A program made the position numbers and the translations under genes. From Microbacterium aerolatum (GTDB lineage: Bacteria; Actinomycetota; Actinomycetes; Actinomycetales; Microbacteriaceae): a DNA stretch of 64,000 bases. The notes beneath the pieces are model-generated. The model searched no databases and was not told where the DNA came from. It saw only the letters and a program-made list of their open reading frames with translations. Positions 1-9,589 of this stretch are shown one piece after another. Location: the NCBI RefSeq assembly GCF_007988825.1, contig NZ_BJUW01000011.1, positions 30,334 through 94,333 on the forward strand. The letters run 5' to 3'. Position 1 is the stretch's first letter, and each line of letters starts with the position of its first letter.

Positions 1-1922
1 ATGTCGGCGCTGCCGATGAACACCTGCGGGTCGCCGTCGTTCTCGAAGGTGAAGATCCGGGAGTGTTCGAGATAGCGGCCCAGGATGCTGCGGACCGTGA
101 TGTTGTCGCTCACGCCGGGTAGGTCGGTCTTGATGCTGCAGATGCCGCGCACCCAGATGTCGACCTTCACACCCGCCTGGCTGGCGCGGTAGAGGGCGTC
201 GATGATCTCCTCGTCGACCATCGAGTTCACCTTGATGCGGATGTGCGCTGGGCGACCGGCCTCTGCGATCTTGCGCTCGGCGTTGATGAGGCGCAGCAGC
301 CCCTTGCGCAGGTGCAGCGGCGCGACCAGCAGACGCTTGAACTTCTTCTCGATCGCATAGCCGGACAGCTCGTTGAACAGGCGGGTGAGGTCCTTGCCGA
401 CCTGCGCGTCTGCGGTGAACAGACCGAAGTCCTCGTACACGCGGCTGGTCTTGGGGTTGTAGTTGCCCGTGCCGACGTGCGAGTAGTGGCGCAGCATCCC
501 CTCCTCCTCGCGGATGACGAGGGCGAGCTTGCAGTGCGTCTTGAGCCCCACCAGGCCGTACACGACGTGCACGCCGGCCTTCTCGAGCTTGCGCGCCCAG
601 ACGATGTTGTTCGCCTCGTCGAAACGCGCCTTCACCTCGACCAGCGCGAGGACCTGTTTGCCCGCCTCCGCCGCGTCGATCAGCGCCTGGACCACGGGGC
701 TGTCGCCCGAGGTGCGGTACAGGGTCTGCTTGATCGCGAGCACGTGCGGGTCGCGCGCGGCCTGCTCGAGGAACGCCTGAACGCTCGTCGCGAAGGACTC
801 GTAGGGGTGGTGCACCAGCACGTCGTTCTTGCGGATCGCCGCGAAGATGTCGGCCCTGCTGCTCGAACCGGTCGGCTGGAAGGCGACCGCGGTGGTCGGC
901 AGGTGCGGGGGATAACGCAGATCGGGGCGGTTCACCTTCGACAGGGAGAACAGGCCCCGCAGATCCAGCGGGCTCGGCAGCCGGTACACCTCCTGATCGG
1001 TGATGTCGAGCTCTTTGATGAGCAGATCCAGGGTGACGTCATCCATGTCGTCGGCGATCTCGAGGCGGATCGGCGGGCCGAACCTTCTCCGCAGCAGCTC
1101 GGCCTCGAGCGCCTGGATGAGGTTCTCGCTCTCGTCCTCCTCGATCTCGACGTCTTCGTTGCGGGTCAGGCGGAACGCGTGATGATCGAGCACTTCCATT
1201 CCAGGGAAGAGGTCGTCCAGGTGGTTCGAGATCAGGTCCTCGAGCGGCAGGTAGCGCACGATCTCGCTGGTCCCCGGCACCGCAACGAGCCGCGGCAGCA
1301 TCGGCGGCACCTTCAGACGCGCGAACTCCTGCCGGCCGGTGCGGGCGTTGCGGATGCGGATCGCGAGGTTCAGCGAGAGGCCGGAGATGTACGGGAAGGG
1401 GTGCGCGGGGTCGACGGCGAGCGGCATGAGCACGGGGAACACGTGCAGCTGGAAGTACTCGGTCAGAGCGGCCTGCTCCGATTCGCCGAGCTGATCCCAG
1501 TCGGTGATCTCGATGCCGGCGTCGGCGAGTGCAGGACGCACCAGATCGGTCCAGGCCTGCGCGTGCCGCAGCTGCAGGGCGTGCGCCTCGCGCGAGATGT
1601 CTGCGAGCACGTCCGATGGCGCGCGACCCACATTGGTCGGCACGGCGAGGCCGGTGACGATGCGGCGCTTGAGGCCTGCCACTCGGACCATGAAGAACTC
1701 GTCGAGATTGCTGGCGAAGATCGCCAGGAAGTTCGATCGCTCCAGCTCCGGCAGCGTCGGATCCTCGGCCAGTTCGAGCACGCGCTGGTTGAACGCCAGC
1801 CAGCTGATCTCCCGGTCGTGATACCGGTGATCGGGCAGCAGCGAGTCGGGGGCCTCGACGGCGTCGAAGTCGTCGTCCTCTGCATCGCCAAGGCCGGCGT
1901 CGGTGATTGCGGCATCGATCAT
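1..1922 (-). CDS. ppk1: polyphosphate kinase 1 (3' end outside window)
   Basis: Polyphosphate kinase builds polyphosphate from the terminal phosphate of ATP (reversible). About 640 residues are visible of the roughly 700 usual for the family; the C-terminus lies outside the window. The reading frame shows the N-domain ([16 protein letters not shown]), the HHPYESF motif, YRTSGDS, and the block [13 protein letters not shown] that carries the autophosphorylated histidine. The start is uncertain: in-frame ATG codons lie at 1922, 1931 and 1958 and none has a good Shine-Dalgarno; 1922 gives the family-like N-terminus. It follows glnR on the same strand at about 50 nt and may be co-transcribed with it. 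With phoU-senX3-regX3 close by, the context is phosphate storage and sensing. Confidence 0.95.
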   Translation of the reverse strand, partial: MIDAAITDAGLGDAEDDDFDAVEAPDSLLPDHRYHDREISWLAFNQRVLELAEDPTLPELERSNFLAIFASNLDEFFMVRVAGLKRRIVTGLAVPTNVGRAPSDVLADISREAHALQLRHAQAWTDLVRPALADAGIEITDWDQLGESEQAALTEYFQLHVFPVLMPLAVDPAHPFPYISGLSLNLAIRIRNARTGRQEFARLKVPPMLPRLVAVPGTSEIVRYLPLEDLISNHLDDLFPGMEVLDHHAFRLTRNEDVEIEEDESENLIQALEAELLRRRFGPPIRLEIADDMDDVTLDLLIKELDITDQEVYRLPSPLDLRGLFSLSKVNRPDLRYPPHLPTTAVAFQPTGSSSRADIFAAIRKNDVLVHHPYESFATSVQAFLEQAARDPHVLAIKQTLYRTSGDSPVVQALIDAAEAGKQVLALVEVKARFDEANNIVWARKLEKAGVHVVYGLVGLKTHCKLALVIREEEGMLRHYSHVGTGNYNPKTSRVYEDFGLFTADAQVGKDLTRLFNELSGYAIEKKFKRLLVAPLHLRKGLLRLINAERKIAEAGRPAHIRIKVNSMVDEEIIDALYRASQAGVKVDIWVRGICSIKTDLPGVSDNITVRSILGRYLEHSRIFTFENDGDPQVFIGSAD

Positions 1923-1974
1923 GGAGTACATCTTCGCACCGCAGGATGACGCGTGCATGAACGAAGTGGGAGCA

Positions 1975-2664
1975 TCAGTGCTCCACTGCGGCGAGCTGCT
2001 CTTCGTCGTAGACGTTGAACCGGTATCCGACGTTGCGCACGGTCCCGATGATCTGCTCCTGATCGCCGAGCTTGGCGCGCAGACGCCGCACGTGCACGTC
2101 GACCGTGCGGGTGCCGCCGAAGTAGTCGTAGCCCCACACCTCGCTGAGCAGCTGCTCGCGGGTGAACACCCGAGAGGGGTGGGTCGCCAGGAAGTGCAGC
2201 AGCTGGAACTCCTTGTAGGTCAGATCCAGCGGACGGCCGTGCAGCTTCGCCGAGTAGGACTGCTCGTCGATCGTGATCCCGGATGCCTGCACCCGAGTGG
2301 GCGCGGCGGTCGACTCGGCGCGCGCGATGGCCAGGCGGATCCGTGCGTCGGTCTCGGCCGGACCCGCATCGGAGAGGAGCACGTCGTCGATTCCCCAGTC
2401 GCCGGACACCGCGGTCATGCCGCCCTCGGTCACCACCAGCAGGAGCGGCGAATCCTGTCCGGTGGTGCGCAGCAGCTTGCACAACGACTTGGCGCCTGCG
2501 AGGTCGAGCCGGGCGTCGATGATGACGACGTCGCACTCGGGGGCGGTGACCAGCTGGGCCGGTTCTGCGGGGATCTGACGCACCTGGTGGCTGAGAAGTT
2601 CCAGCGCGGGCAGCACCTGCTCGGTGGGAGCAGGAGTCAGAACCAGGATCGATGCCACACGCAT
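1975..2664 (-). CDS. glnR: orphan OmpR-family response regulator GlnR (nitrogen control)
   Basis: 229-residue regulator. The receiver-like half is atypical, with [10 protein letters not shown] (Asp50) but no full acidic pocket, and contains [17 protein letters not shown], characteristic of actinobacterial GlnR. The winged-helix half ends with [25 protein letters not shown] and [15 protein letters not shown]. GlnR controls nitrogen assimilation genes in actinobacteria and has no partner kinase; none is adjacent here. The ATG at 2664 is preceded by GGAA-type purines and fits the family N-terminus. The next gene downstream is ppk1. It could be called a generic PhoB-like regulator, but the receiver sequence favours GlnR. 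Confidence 0.88.
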   Translation of the reverse strand: MRVASILVLTPAPTEQVLPALELLSHQVRQIPAEPAQLVTAPECDVVIIDARLDLAGAKSLCKLLRTTGQDSPLLLVVTEGGMTAVSGDWGIDDVLLSDAGPAETDARIRLAIARAESTAAPTRVQASGITIDEQSYSAKLHGRPLDLTYKEFQLLHFLATHPSRVFTREQLLSEVWGYDYFGGTRTVDVHVRRLRAKLGDQEQIIGTVRNVGYRFNVYDEEQLAAVEH

Positions 2665-2794
2665 TCCTTCCGGGCGTCGGGGTCGTCCGCCCTGAGCGGC
2701 GACCGGAGACGCCGTGGGGCAATGATACCGAGCGCGACGCGATGCTGTGACGCGGCAGACGACAGGCGCCGGTCTGATGCGTAACAATGGAGGC

Positions 2795-3085
2795 ATGTCC
2801 GAACCGGCTCTGGCCCCACGCAACGCGCTCGTCGGCGTCGGCATCGTCTGGGCTGCGGCACTCGTCGCGTCCATCGCGATCGGACTGTTCGTCCCCGAAG
2901 ACTGGCGTCTGCCGTGGCTGCTCGTCGGCGTGGGCGCTGCCGTGCTCGTGTCGTTCGCACTGCAGCTCTGGTACGGGCAGACGAAGGGCTTCATCTTCCG
3001 GGTCGCGATGAGCGGGATCGGCGCGCTGCTGCTGTTCGGGATCGTCTCGGCGGGCTTCGGCCTCGCCGCCCTGATCCCGGCGTGA
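2795..3085 (+). CDS. small membrane protein, three TM segments
   Basis: 96-residue protein of unknown function. Hydrophobic stretches at about residues 11-31, 36-56 and 67-92 predict three membrane helices. The start is set by AACAAT at 2783-2788 followed by GGAGGC and then ATG, which serves both as a Shine-Dalgarno and as the -10/N6/start spacing seen for many genes here. It diverges from glnR across about 130 bp. I do not recognise a named family. Confidence 0.75.
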   Translation: MSEPALAPRNALVGVGIVWAAALVASIAIGLFVPEDWRLPWLLVGVGAAVLVSFALQLWYGQTKGFIFRVAMSGIGALLLFGIVSAGFGLAALIPA

Positions 3086-3126
3086 CGGCTCGCGCTGCCT
3101 GCGAACGGCCGGGGTAGAGTGGTGCC

Positions 3127-3240
3127 ATGGACCTCGTCGCACTCGAATTCTTCTTCATCGGTCTGCTCGGCCTCGCGAGTCTTGCGATCGCGTTCGTCGC
3201 CGGCACCGTGCTGTGGAACCTGTTCCGCGGCCAGCGCTGA
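3127..3240 (+). CDS. 37-residue single-TM peptide
   Basis: Very short [21 protein letters not shown] at the N-terminus, then one hydrophobic helix and a basic end (NLFRGQR). A TAGAGT hexamer at 3115-3120 ends exactly 6 nt before the ATG, the same leaderless arrangement as several neighbours, which supports translation. The function is unknown; it could be a small membrane modulator. It lies 27 nt before the nitrobindin-like gene. Confidence 0.5.
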   Translation: MDLVALEFFFIGLLGLASLAIAFVAGTVLWNLFRGQR

Positions 3241-3266
3241 TCCCAGCGCCCTGACGGCATAGCAGC

Positions 3267-3869
3267 ATGCTCGAGCTCCCCACCGATCTCCCCGCCGATC
3301 TCGCACCGCTGAGCTGGCTCATCGGCGTGTGGGAGGGCACCGGTGTCATCGAGTACACCGCCGGCGACCACCGTTTCCAAGGCGAGTTCACGCATCGCGT
3401 GAGCTTCAGCCACGACGGTGCCGGCTATCTGAACTACGCCGCGACCGGCTGGATGGCCGCCGCGGAAGGCGAGGCATCCATCCCTCTCGTCGCGGAGACC
3501 GGGTTCTGGCGGCTGTCGCGCCCGGCCACGGCATCCGACCCGGGGCCGGCGCTGCTGCCGCCCACCGAGCCGGCTGCAGAGCGCACCGTCGACGATGTCG
3601 AGGAGCTGCGCGCGGCATCCGGCGGGTTCCCGATCGAGGTCTCGCTCGCGCACTCCGATGGCGCACTCGAGCTCTACCTCGGAGAGATCAACGGCCCGCG
3701 CATCGACATCGCGACCGATACCATCGTCCGCGGCGCAGGCGGCAAGTCCTACGGAGCGGCGAGCCGCATGTACGGGCTGGTCGACGGACACCTGCTGTGG
3801 GCGTGGGACATCGCGGCGCTCGGTGCGGAGATGTCGTCGCATGCCTCCGCACGTCTGGCGCGGGTCTGA
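3267..3869 (+). CDS. nitrobindin-like / FABP-family heme-binding beta-barrel protein
   Basis: 200-residue protein of the DUF1794/THAP4-like beta-barrel family (nitrobindin; some members are described as peroxynitrite isomerases). The signature GVWEGTG lies near residue 25 ([16 protein letters not shown]), and the C-terminal strand has [15 protein letters not shown]. These proteins bind ferric heme through a C-terminal histidine; VDGHLLWAW is the likely region. The stop codon is 2 nt before the GTG of the YgfZ gene, so the two are probably co-translated. Confidence 0.8.
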   Translation: MLELPTDLPADLAPLSWLIGVWEGTGVIEYTAGDHRFQGEFTHRVSFSHDGAGYLNYAATGWMAAAEGEASIPLVAETGFWRLSRPATASDPGPALLPPTEPAAERTVDDVEELRAASGGFPIEVSLAHSDGALELYLGEINGPRIDIATDTIVRGAGGKSYGAASRMYGLVDGHLLWAWDIAALGAEMSSHASARLARV

Positions 3870-3871
3870 CC

Positions 3872-4987
3872 GTGTCAGCCCTCAGTGACGCGTTCGCCGC
3901 TCGGCCGGGAGCGGTCGTCGACGACGGCCTGATCTCCCACTTCGGCGACCCGATGCGCGAACAGCGCGCGCTCGCCGCCGGTACCGCAGCAGCCCCCCTC
4001 GCCGATCGCGTCGTGATCGAGGTCGCGGGGGAGGACCGGCTCAGCTGGCTGGACTCGATCACCTCGCAGGCGGTTTCCGGGCTCCGCGCCGGCGACAGCT
4101 CCGAACTGCTCGTCCTCGATCCTCAGGGACGCGTGGAGCATGCCGCGGGTGTGCTCGAGGATGGGTCGTCGGTGTGGCTCATCGCGGATGCCGCCGACGC
4201 CGAACCGCTCGCCACCTGGCTGCAGCGCATGGTCTTCCGCTCGCGGGTGACCGTCGCCGTTCGCAGCGATCTGGAGCTGGTCGGCTTCTTCGCCGGCGGG
4301 GACGCCGAGACCGCAGTGCGCGCGATCGCCGCCGCGCCGCACGGGGCGCCGCTGGTGTGGTCCGACCCGTGGACGGCCGTCCAGGCCGGTGGATACCAGT
4401 ACTCGCTCATTGCCGATCACCCCTCGGCGGACTACGCATGGCGGGTCGCGATCGTCGAGGCGGATGCCGCGGCACCCGCCGAGCTCGAAGCCGCCGGCGT
4501 CCTCGCCGCCGAGTCGCTGCGCATCGCAGCCTGGCGGCCCCGCTGGTCCGGCGAGGTCGATGAGCGTTCGCTGCCGCACGAGTCGGACTGGATCCGCAGT
4601 GCCGTGCACCTGAGCAAGGGCTGCTACCGCGGCCAGGAGACCGTCGCGAAGGTGCACAATCTCGGGCACCCGCCGCGGCGTCTCGCAGCGCTCCACCTCG
4701 ACGGGAGCGACGACGTCCTGCCGCCCGCCGGTGCCCCCGTGTTCGCCGGTGACGACGAGGTGGGTCATGTCACCTCGGTCGCACGCCACTTCGAGGACGG
4801 ACCGATCGCGCTGGCGATCCTGTCGCGCAGGGCACCGATCGGGGATCTGGTCGTGCGCGCCGATGGAATCGACATCGCGGCCGCGCAGCAGGTGATCGTC
4901 CCGGCGGATGCCGGCGCCACCGCCGACGTGCCGCGCCTGACGCGGCTCTCCCGCCGTCCGGCCGGACAGGACCCGCGCAAGGCATAA
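3872..4987 (+). CDS. ygfZ: folate-binding protein YgfZ (GcvT-like)
   Basis: 371 residues with a GTG start 2 nt after the previous stop. YgfZ proteins are related to the aminomethyltransferase GcvT and assist iron-sulfur cluster enzymes in a folate-dependent way. The hallmark KGCYRGQETVAKVHNLG with the conserved cysteine is present, along with LSWLDSITSQAV near the N-terminus. The length is normal for actinobacterial members. The pairing with the heme-binding gene upstream is common in this group, but the functional link is inferred. Confidence 0.9.
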   Translation: MSALSDAFAARPGAVVDDGLISHFGDPMREQRALAAGTAAAPLADRVVIEVAGEDRLSWLDSITSQAVSGLRAGDSSELLVLDPQGRVEHAAGVLEDGSSVWLIADAADAEPLATWLQRMVFRSRVTVAVRSDLELVGFFAGGDAETAVRAIAAAPHGAPLVWSDPWTAVQAGGYQYSLIADHPSADYAWRVAIVEADAAAPAELEAAGVLAAESLRIAAWRPRWSGEVDERSLPHESDWIRSAVHLSKGCYRGQETVAKVHNLGHPPRRLAALHLDGSDDVLPPAGAPVFAGDDEVGHVTSVARHFEDGPIALAILSRRAPIGDLVVRADGIDIAAAQQVIVPADAGATADVPRLTRLSRRPAGQDPRKA

Positions 4988-5007
4988 GGGCCAGGTGGGG
5001 CACAGGC

Positions 5008-5829
5008 CTATCTCGGGGCGACCGACTCCCACGGAACGGTGAGCTCGCCCAATCGCCAGCGACCGCGGTTGCCGAGGACCGGCCGACCCTGGTCCTTCAG
5101 CGCCGTGACCGCGGCGAGAAACCGTTGCGTCGCCCCGAACGCCGACAGCGGTGCCGCACGATCCCACTCGCGGTCCAGCGCGACCAGCAGATCGTGGATG
5201 CCCTCGCCGGGGACGTTGCGGTGGATCAGCGCCTTCGGCAGTCGCTCCGCGACGATGCCCGGGCGCTCCAGCTCCGCCAGGCGCAGTGAGATCGTGAAGC
5301 GCATCGGCGTTCCGGTCGGTGCGACGTCGATCCAGCTCGCGATGCGGCCGATCTCGTCACAGGTGCCTTCGACCAGCATCCCGTCGGGCGCCAGGCGGGC
5401 CGTCATCGACCGCCACGCCGCGGGAACGTCGTCCTCGTCGTACTGGCGCAGCACGTTCATGGCGCGGATCACTGCTGGCCGCCGGTCGCCGGCGAGGGGC
5501 ACCTCGAAGCCGCCGCGGGCGAATGACACGCGAAGGTCGGGCGGGAACGTCGTGCGGCCTGCGCGCACAGCGTCGAGCTGTGCGCGGGCGGCGATCACGC
5601 GTTCCGGATCCAGCTCGAAGCCCATCACCTCGACGTCGAGGCGGATCTTCGCGAGTCGCGCGGCGAGTTCGAAGGCGGTCACCCCGCTCGCGCCGTAGCC
5701 GAGGTCGATGACCAGTGGATCGGCCGCATCGCGGAAGGCGTCGCTCGCCGCGATCCAGCGGTCGTTGCGGCGGAGTCGGTTGGTCCCCGTGGTGCCCCTG
5801 GTGGGGCGGCCGAGAGGGGATGACGCCAT
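5008..5829 (-). CDS. class I SAM-dependent methyltransferase-like protein
   Basis: 273 residues. Motif I is visible as LVIDLGYGASGVTAFELA, followed by an acidic ligand loop VMGFELDPERVIAAR, a Rossmann-type SAM fold. The substrate is unknown. On the reverse strand GACAAT, 6 nt and then ATG set the start at 5829 without a leader. It diverges from gpmA (start to start 33 nt), so the two promoters overlap. It is conserved next to ygfZ/gpmA in relatives, but no specific role can be named from sequence. Confidence 0.75.
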   Translation of the reverse strand: MASSPLGRPTRGTTGTNRLRRNDRWIAASDAFRDAADPLVIDLGYGASGVTAFELAARLAKIRLDVEVMGFELDPERVIAARAQLDAVRAGRTTFPPDLRVSFARGGFEVPLAGDRRPAVIRAMNVLRQYDEDDVPAAWRSMTARLAPDGMLVEGTCDEIGRIASWIDVAPTGTPMRFTISLRLAELERPGIVAERLPKALIHRNVPGEGIHDLLVALDREWDRAAPLSAFGATQRFLAAVTALKDQGRPVLGNRGRWRLGELTVPWESVAPR

Positions 5830-5862
5830 GGCCCCATTGTCCCATCGTCCTAGACTGGGGTC

Positions 5863-6606
5863 ATGACCCGCACTCTCATCCTGCTCCGCCACGGCCAGAG
5901 CGAGTGGAACGAACTGAACCTGTTCACCGGCTGGGTGGACGTCCGCCTCACCGAGCAGGGCAAGACGGAAGCACGCCGCGGCGGCGAGCTGATCGCCGAA
6001 TCGGGTCTGCTGCCCGATGTGCTGCACACCTCGCTCCTCAGCCGCGCGATCCAGACCGCCGACATCGCCCTGGACTCCGCCGACCGGCTGTGGATCCCGG
6101 TCAAGCGCACCTGGCGTCTCAACGAGCGTCACTACGGCGCGCTGCAGGGCAAGGACAAGGCCCAGACCCTCGAGGAGTTCGGCCCAGAGCAGTTCCAGCT
6201 GTGGCGTCGTTCGTTCGACGTGCCGCCGCCGCTCCTCGACGATGACAGCGAGTTCAGCCAGGTGAACGACCCCCGCTACGCCGACATCGACGGCGAGGTG
6301 CCCCGCACCGAGTCGCTCAAGATCGTCATCGACCGCATGCTGCCGTACTGGGAGAGCGAGATCGTCCCCGACCTCGAGGCCGGCAAGACGGTTCTCGTCG
6401 CCGCGCACGGCAACTCGTTGCGCGGTCTGGTCAAGCACCTCGACGGCATCAGCGATGACGACATCGCAGCCCTCAACATCCCCACCGGCATCCCGCTGGT
6501 CTACGAGCTCGACGACAACAACGTGCCGACCGGTCCCGGCCGCTACCTCGACCCCGAGGCCGCAGCCGCCGGTGCCGCCGCGGTCGCATCGCAGGGCAAG
6601 AAGTAG
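5863..6606 (+). CDS. gpmA: 2,3-bisphosphoglycerate-dependent phosphoglycerate mutase
   Basis: 247 residues, normal for the family. It interconverts 3- and 2-phosphoglycerate in glycolysis and gluconeogenesis through a phosphohistidine. [10 protein letters not shown] contains the catalytic His10; [25 protein letters not shown] and [15 protein letters not shown] complete the phosphoglycerate-mutase pocket. A -10-like TAGACT at 5851-5856 plus GGGGTC directly precedes the ATG, so the mRNA is probably leaderless. The gene ends before a strong hairpin shared with convergent phoU. Confidence 0.97.
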   Translation: MTRTLILLRHGQSEWNELNLFTGWVDVRLTEQGKTEARRGGELIAESGLLPDVLHTSLLSRAIQTADIALDSADRLWIPVKRTWRLNERHYGALQGKDKAQTLEEFGPEQFQLWRRSFDVPPPLLDDDSEFSQVNDPRYADIDGEVPRTESLKIVIDRMLPYWESEIVPDLEAGKTVLVAAHGNSLRGLVKHLDGISDDDIAALNIPTGIPLVYELDDNNVPTGPGRYLDPEAAAAGAAAVASQGKK

Positions 6607-6621
6607 CGCCGAGCCCCCGCT

Positions 6622-6675
6622 TTCACGCCGAGACCCCGTCGCGCTGACGTCAGCACGACGGGGTCTTGACGTGAA
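6622..6675. terminator. bidirectional hairpin between gpmA and phoU
   Basis: Arms AGACCCCGTCG (6631-6641) and CGACGGGGTCT (6656-6666) pair perfectly; an inner palindrome GCTGACGTCAGC fills the loop, and TTCACG/CGTGAA extend the base. It sits between two convergent genes, so it probably terminates both. There is no long U-run. Confidence 0.7.
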
Positions 6676-6684
6676 GAGGGGGTG

Positions 6685-7410
6685 TCAGGCCTCGTCCGGG
6701 TGCGCGGCAGGCTCGCTCAGGGCGGCCGCGGCGTGCGCCTCGGCCGCGAGGGCGATGTCCTCTTCGCCGGCAGCCCAGTCGCCGGTCGCGAGGTAGACGA
6801 CCTTCTTCGCGATGGCGACGGCGTGGTCGGCGAAGCGCTCGTGGTAGCGGCTGGCCAGGGTCGCGTCGACGGTCGCCCCCGCCTCGCCCTTCCAGTTGTC
6901 GCTGAGCACCTTCTCGAAGACCTTGGCGTGCAGCTCGTCGATCTCGTCGTCAGCATTGCGGATGTCGTCGGCCAGCCGCAGATCCTGCGTGCGCAGCAGC
7001 GCCGACAGGGTGCGTGCGACCTCGACGTCGCGCTCGCCCATCTTCGAGAAGGTGCCCTTCAGGCCCTTCGGGATGGCGCGCTCGGGGAAGCGGAGGCGCG
7101 CGAGCTGCGCGATGTGCTCGGCCATGTCGCCCATGCGCTCCAGTGAGGCGCTGACGCGGAGGGCGAACACGACGATGCGCAGGTCACGTGCGACCGGCTG
7201 CTGGCGGGCGAGGACCTCGATGGCGAGTTCGTCGAGGCTGATGGTCAGCTCGTCGATGTGGGCGTCGTCGGCGATCACCTCTTCGGCCAGACCCACGTCG
7301 CTGTTCGCGAAGGCGCGGGTGGCCTTGTCGATGGCCACCGCGACGAGATCGGTGATCTCCACGAGGCGGGTCTGGATATCCTCGAGGGACTGATGGAAGA
7401 CTTCGCGCAT
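6685..7410 (-). CDS. phoU: phosphate transport system regulator PhoU
   Basis: 241 residues with the two PhoU three-helix repeats: the first has MREVFHQSLEDIQTRL and LRVSASLERMGDMAEHIA, the second HERFADHAVAIAKKVVYLATG. PhoU couples the Pst phosphate importer to the SenX3/PhoR sensor kinase and keeps the system off when phosphate is ample. It diverges from senX3-regX3, with a PHO-box array between them. No pst genes are in the window. Confidence 0.95.
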   Translation of the reverse strand: MREVFHQSLEDIQTRLVEITDLVAVAIDKATRAFANSDVGLAEEVIADDAHIDELTISLDELAIEVLARQQPVARDLRIVVFALRVSASLERMGDMAEHIAQLARLRFPERAIPKGLKGTFSKMGERDVEVARTLSALLRTQDLRLADDIRNADDEIDELHAKVFEKVLSDNWKGEAGATVDATLASRYHERFADHAVAIAKKVVYLATGDWAAGEEDIALAAEAHAAAALSEPAAHPDEA

Positions 7411-7505
7411 GAGCGTCGCAACCTTTCGTTCGGGGCTCGGGCCGCCCGGCCCGCCGATGGTGGCGCGGCACGGTTCGCACGCCCACCGAGATTGTGTTCG
7501 CCGAA

Positions 7506-7534
7506 GGTTAACAAATGGTGCCGGATAGGTGAAT
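7506..7534. promoter_or_regulatory. PHO-box array (PhoP/RegX3 binding site)
   Basis: Three 7-mers spaced exactly 11 bp apart: GGTTAAC (7506), GGTGCCG (7517) and GGTGAAT (7528), separated by 4-bp spacers. Read on the other strand they match the actinobacterial consensus GTTCACC-N4-GTTCACC. The position between divergent phoU and senX3-regX3 fits autoregulation by the response regulator encoded downstream. Confidence 0.6.
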
Positions 7535-7606
7535 ACTACTTCTTCGCCACCCGGGAAGCCCCGGATTCCGGCGTGAGACGAGGTGAACGAGCCCTACGCT
7601 GAGATC

Positions 7607-8830
7607 ATGACCTCGCCGAACACCGCGCTCATCGCCCTGGCCGTCGGCCTGGTGATCGGCATCGGCCTCTCGGCGCTGGTCGCATGGGCGTACCGGGCGC
7701 GCGCGCGGGTCGTCGAAGCGGCGTCGTCGGTCGTTCCGCAGGGGACCGCGGATGTGCTCGACAGCATGGACGACGCAGCGTGCGTCGTCGATGCATCCGG
7801 ACTGGTGCTGGCGATCTCGCATGCCGCCGCCCGGTTCGGCATCGGCGTAGGTTCGACCCTCGACAACCAGGAGCTGCGGCAGCTGGTGCGAACGGTGCGC
7901 TCGACGGGAGCGTCCGCCACAGAGACGATGCGCATCACCCGCTCGGGCGCAGCCCTCGACCCGCGCCTGGTGTCGGCGCGGGCGAGCGCGCTGGGCGGGC
8001 AGCTCACGCTGCTCATCATCCGTGACGTGACCGAGCAGGAGCGCCTGGACCAGGTGCGCCGCGACTTCGTCGCCAACACCAGCCACGAGCTCAAGACGCC
8101 GGTGGGCGCGGTGAGCCTGCTCGCCGAGGCGATCGAATCCGCCGCCGACGACCCGGCGCAGGTTCGGATCTTCGCCTCTCGCATCTCCGCGGAGGCCGCC
8201 CGTCTCGGGCAGCTCACCGGCAGGATCATGAGCCTGTCGCGGTTGCAGGCGGCCGACGGCATCACCGACTTCGACACCGTCGCGATCGACGAGGTCATCG
8301 CCTCATCCATCGAGGGGCACACGGTGCAGGCCGACTCCGCCGGCGTCGGACTCGCCCGCGGCGGCGACCGTGGCGCGTACGTGCGCGGAGACGCCCAGAT
8401 CCTCATCGAGGCCGTCGGGAATCTCATCGCGAACGCGATCGTGTACTCGCCGAAGGGCTCGCGCGTCGGCGTGGGCGTGAAGGTGGATGCCGCGACCGTC
8501 GAGATCGCCGTGTCGGATCAGGGCATCGGGATCGCCGACGCCGACCGCGATCGCATCTTCGAGCGCTTCTACCGCGCGGATGAGGCGCGATCGCGCCGTA
8601 CCGGAGGCACCGGGCTCGGACTGTCGATCGTCAAGCACGCGACGCAGCGGCACGGCGGCGAGGTGCGGGTCTGGTCCCGGCCCGGCCGCGGATCGACATT
8701 CACGATCGTTCTCCCGCGCCTCGACGTGCCGGTGCCGGAGACAGCCCGGAAGATCAAGAAGACGAAGCGCGCGCGGAAGGCCGACAAGGCCGCCGATCCC
8801 ACGCGCATCCGAAACGGAGAGAACGCATGA
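7607..8830 (+). CDS. senX3: SenX3-type phosphate sensor histidine kinase
   Basis: 407 residues: one N-terminal membrane helix (about 8-28), a PAS-like segment (about 45-140), the dimerisation box FVANTSHELKTP with His160, then the ATPase domain with NLIANAIVYSP (N box), DQGIGIADADRDRIFERF and GGTGLGLSIVKH. The C-terminus is Lys/Arg-rich. It phosphorylates the regulator encoded immediately downstream (4-nt overlap, ATGA). TACGCT, 6 nt and then ATG support the start at 7607 and a leaderless mRNA. Confidence 0.92.
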   Translation: MTSPNTALIALAVGLVIGIGLSALVAWAYRARARVVEAASSVVPQGTADVLDSMDDAACVVDASGLVLAISHAAARFGIGVGSTLDNQELRQLVRTVRSTGASATETMRITRSGAALDPRLVSARASALGGQLTLLIIRDVTEQERLDQVRRDFVANTSHELKTPVGAVSLLAEAIESAADDPAQVRIFASRISAEAARLGQLTGRIMSLSRLQAADGITDFDTVAIDEVIASSIEGHTVQADSAGVGLARGGDRGAYVRGDAQILIEAVGNLIANAIVYSPKGSRVGVGVKVDAATVEIAVSDQGIGIADADRDRIFERFYRADEARSRRTGGTGLGLSIVKHATQRHGGEVRVWSRPGRGSTFTIVLPRLDVPVPETARKIKKTKRARKADKAADPTRIRNGENA

Positions 8831-9510
8831 CCCGCATCCTTCTCGTCGAGGACGAGCCCGATCTCGCAGACCCGCTCGCGTATCTGCTGCGCCGCGAAGG
8901 CTACGAAGTGGAGATCGCCGAGGACGGCCCCGGCGCACTGACGTCCTTCCGAGAGCGCGGTGCCGACATCGTGCTGCTGGATCTCATGCTCCCGGGGATG
9001 CCGGGAACCGAGGTGTGCCGGCAGATCCGCTCGAGCTCGGCTGTGCCGATCATCATGCTCACCGCGAAGGACTCCGAGGTCGACATCGTCGTGGGGCTCG
9101 AGCTCGGGGCCGACGACTACATCACCAAGCCCTATTCGTCGCGCGAGCTGCTTGCCCGCATGCGCGCGGTGCTGCGCAGGATCGCTCAGGCCGACAGCGA
9201 CCTGGACGAGCGCGTGCTCGAGGGCGGTCGCGTCGCACTCGACATCGACCGCCACACGGTCACGGTCGACGGCTCCGAGATCAACATGCCGTTGAAGGAG
9301 TTCGAGCTGCTCGAGGTGCTGATGCGCAACTCCGGCCGCGTCCTGACCCGCGGCCAGCTCATCGACCGGGTCTGGGGCAGCGACTACTTCGGCGACACCA
9401 AGACGCTGGACGTGCACATCAAGCGCATCCGCTCGCGGATCGAGCAGAACCCGGGTGAGCCGGTCATGCTCGTGACCGTTCGCGGGCTCGGCTATCGCTT
9501 CGAGGGCTGA
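8827..9510 (+). CDS. regX3: RegX3-type phosphate response regulator
   Basis: 227-residue OmpR-family regulator. The receiver has acidic residues in LLVEDEPD, the phosphorylated Asp52 in LLDLMLPG, and YITKPYS with the conserved Lys. The winged-helix domain has LKEFELLEVLM, RGQLIDRVWGSDYFGD and LDVHIKRIRSRIE. It is translationally coupled to senX3 and is the likely protein binding the PHO boxes upstream. A strong terminator hairpin follows. Confidence 0.93.
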   Translation: MTRILLVEDEPDLADPLAYLLRREGYEVEIAEDGPGALTSFRERGADIVLLDLMLPGMPGTEVCRQIRSSSAVPIIMLTAKDSEVDIVVGLELGADDYITKPYSSRELLARMRAVLRRIAQADSDLDERVLEGGRVALDIDRHTVTVDGSEINMPLKEFELLEVLMRNSGRVLTRGQLIDRVWGSDYFGDTKTLDVHIKRIRSRIEQNPGEPVMLVTVRGLGYRFEG

Positions 9511-9540
9511 GAGCCGCCGAGTTCCGCGCCTGACAGACGC

Positions 9541-9578
9541 AGAAGAGGCCGGCATCCGCTCGGATGCCGGCCTCTTCT
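9541..9578. terminator. perfect 18-bp hairpin between regX3 and lpqE
   Basis: AGAAGAGGCCGGCATCCG (9541-9558) and its exact complement (9561-9578) with a 2-nt gap, between convergent genes. The TTCT ends on both strands make it a plausible bidirectional terminator. Confidence 0.8.
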
Positions 9579-9589
9579 GATGCGAGAGG

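Noticed and set aside
243..1949. 568-codon open frame on the + strand opposite ppk1
   Set aside because: It is an antisense shadow caused by high GC; the minus strand encodes a full set of polyphosphate kinase motifs.
2665..2794. GlnR box in front of glnR
   Set aside because: No convincing gTnAc-n6-GaAAc pattern could be found in the divergent gap.
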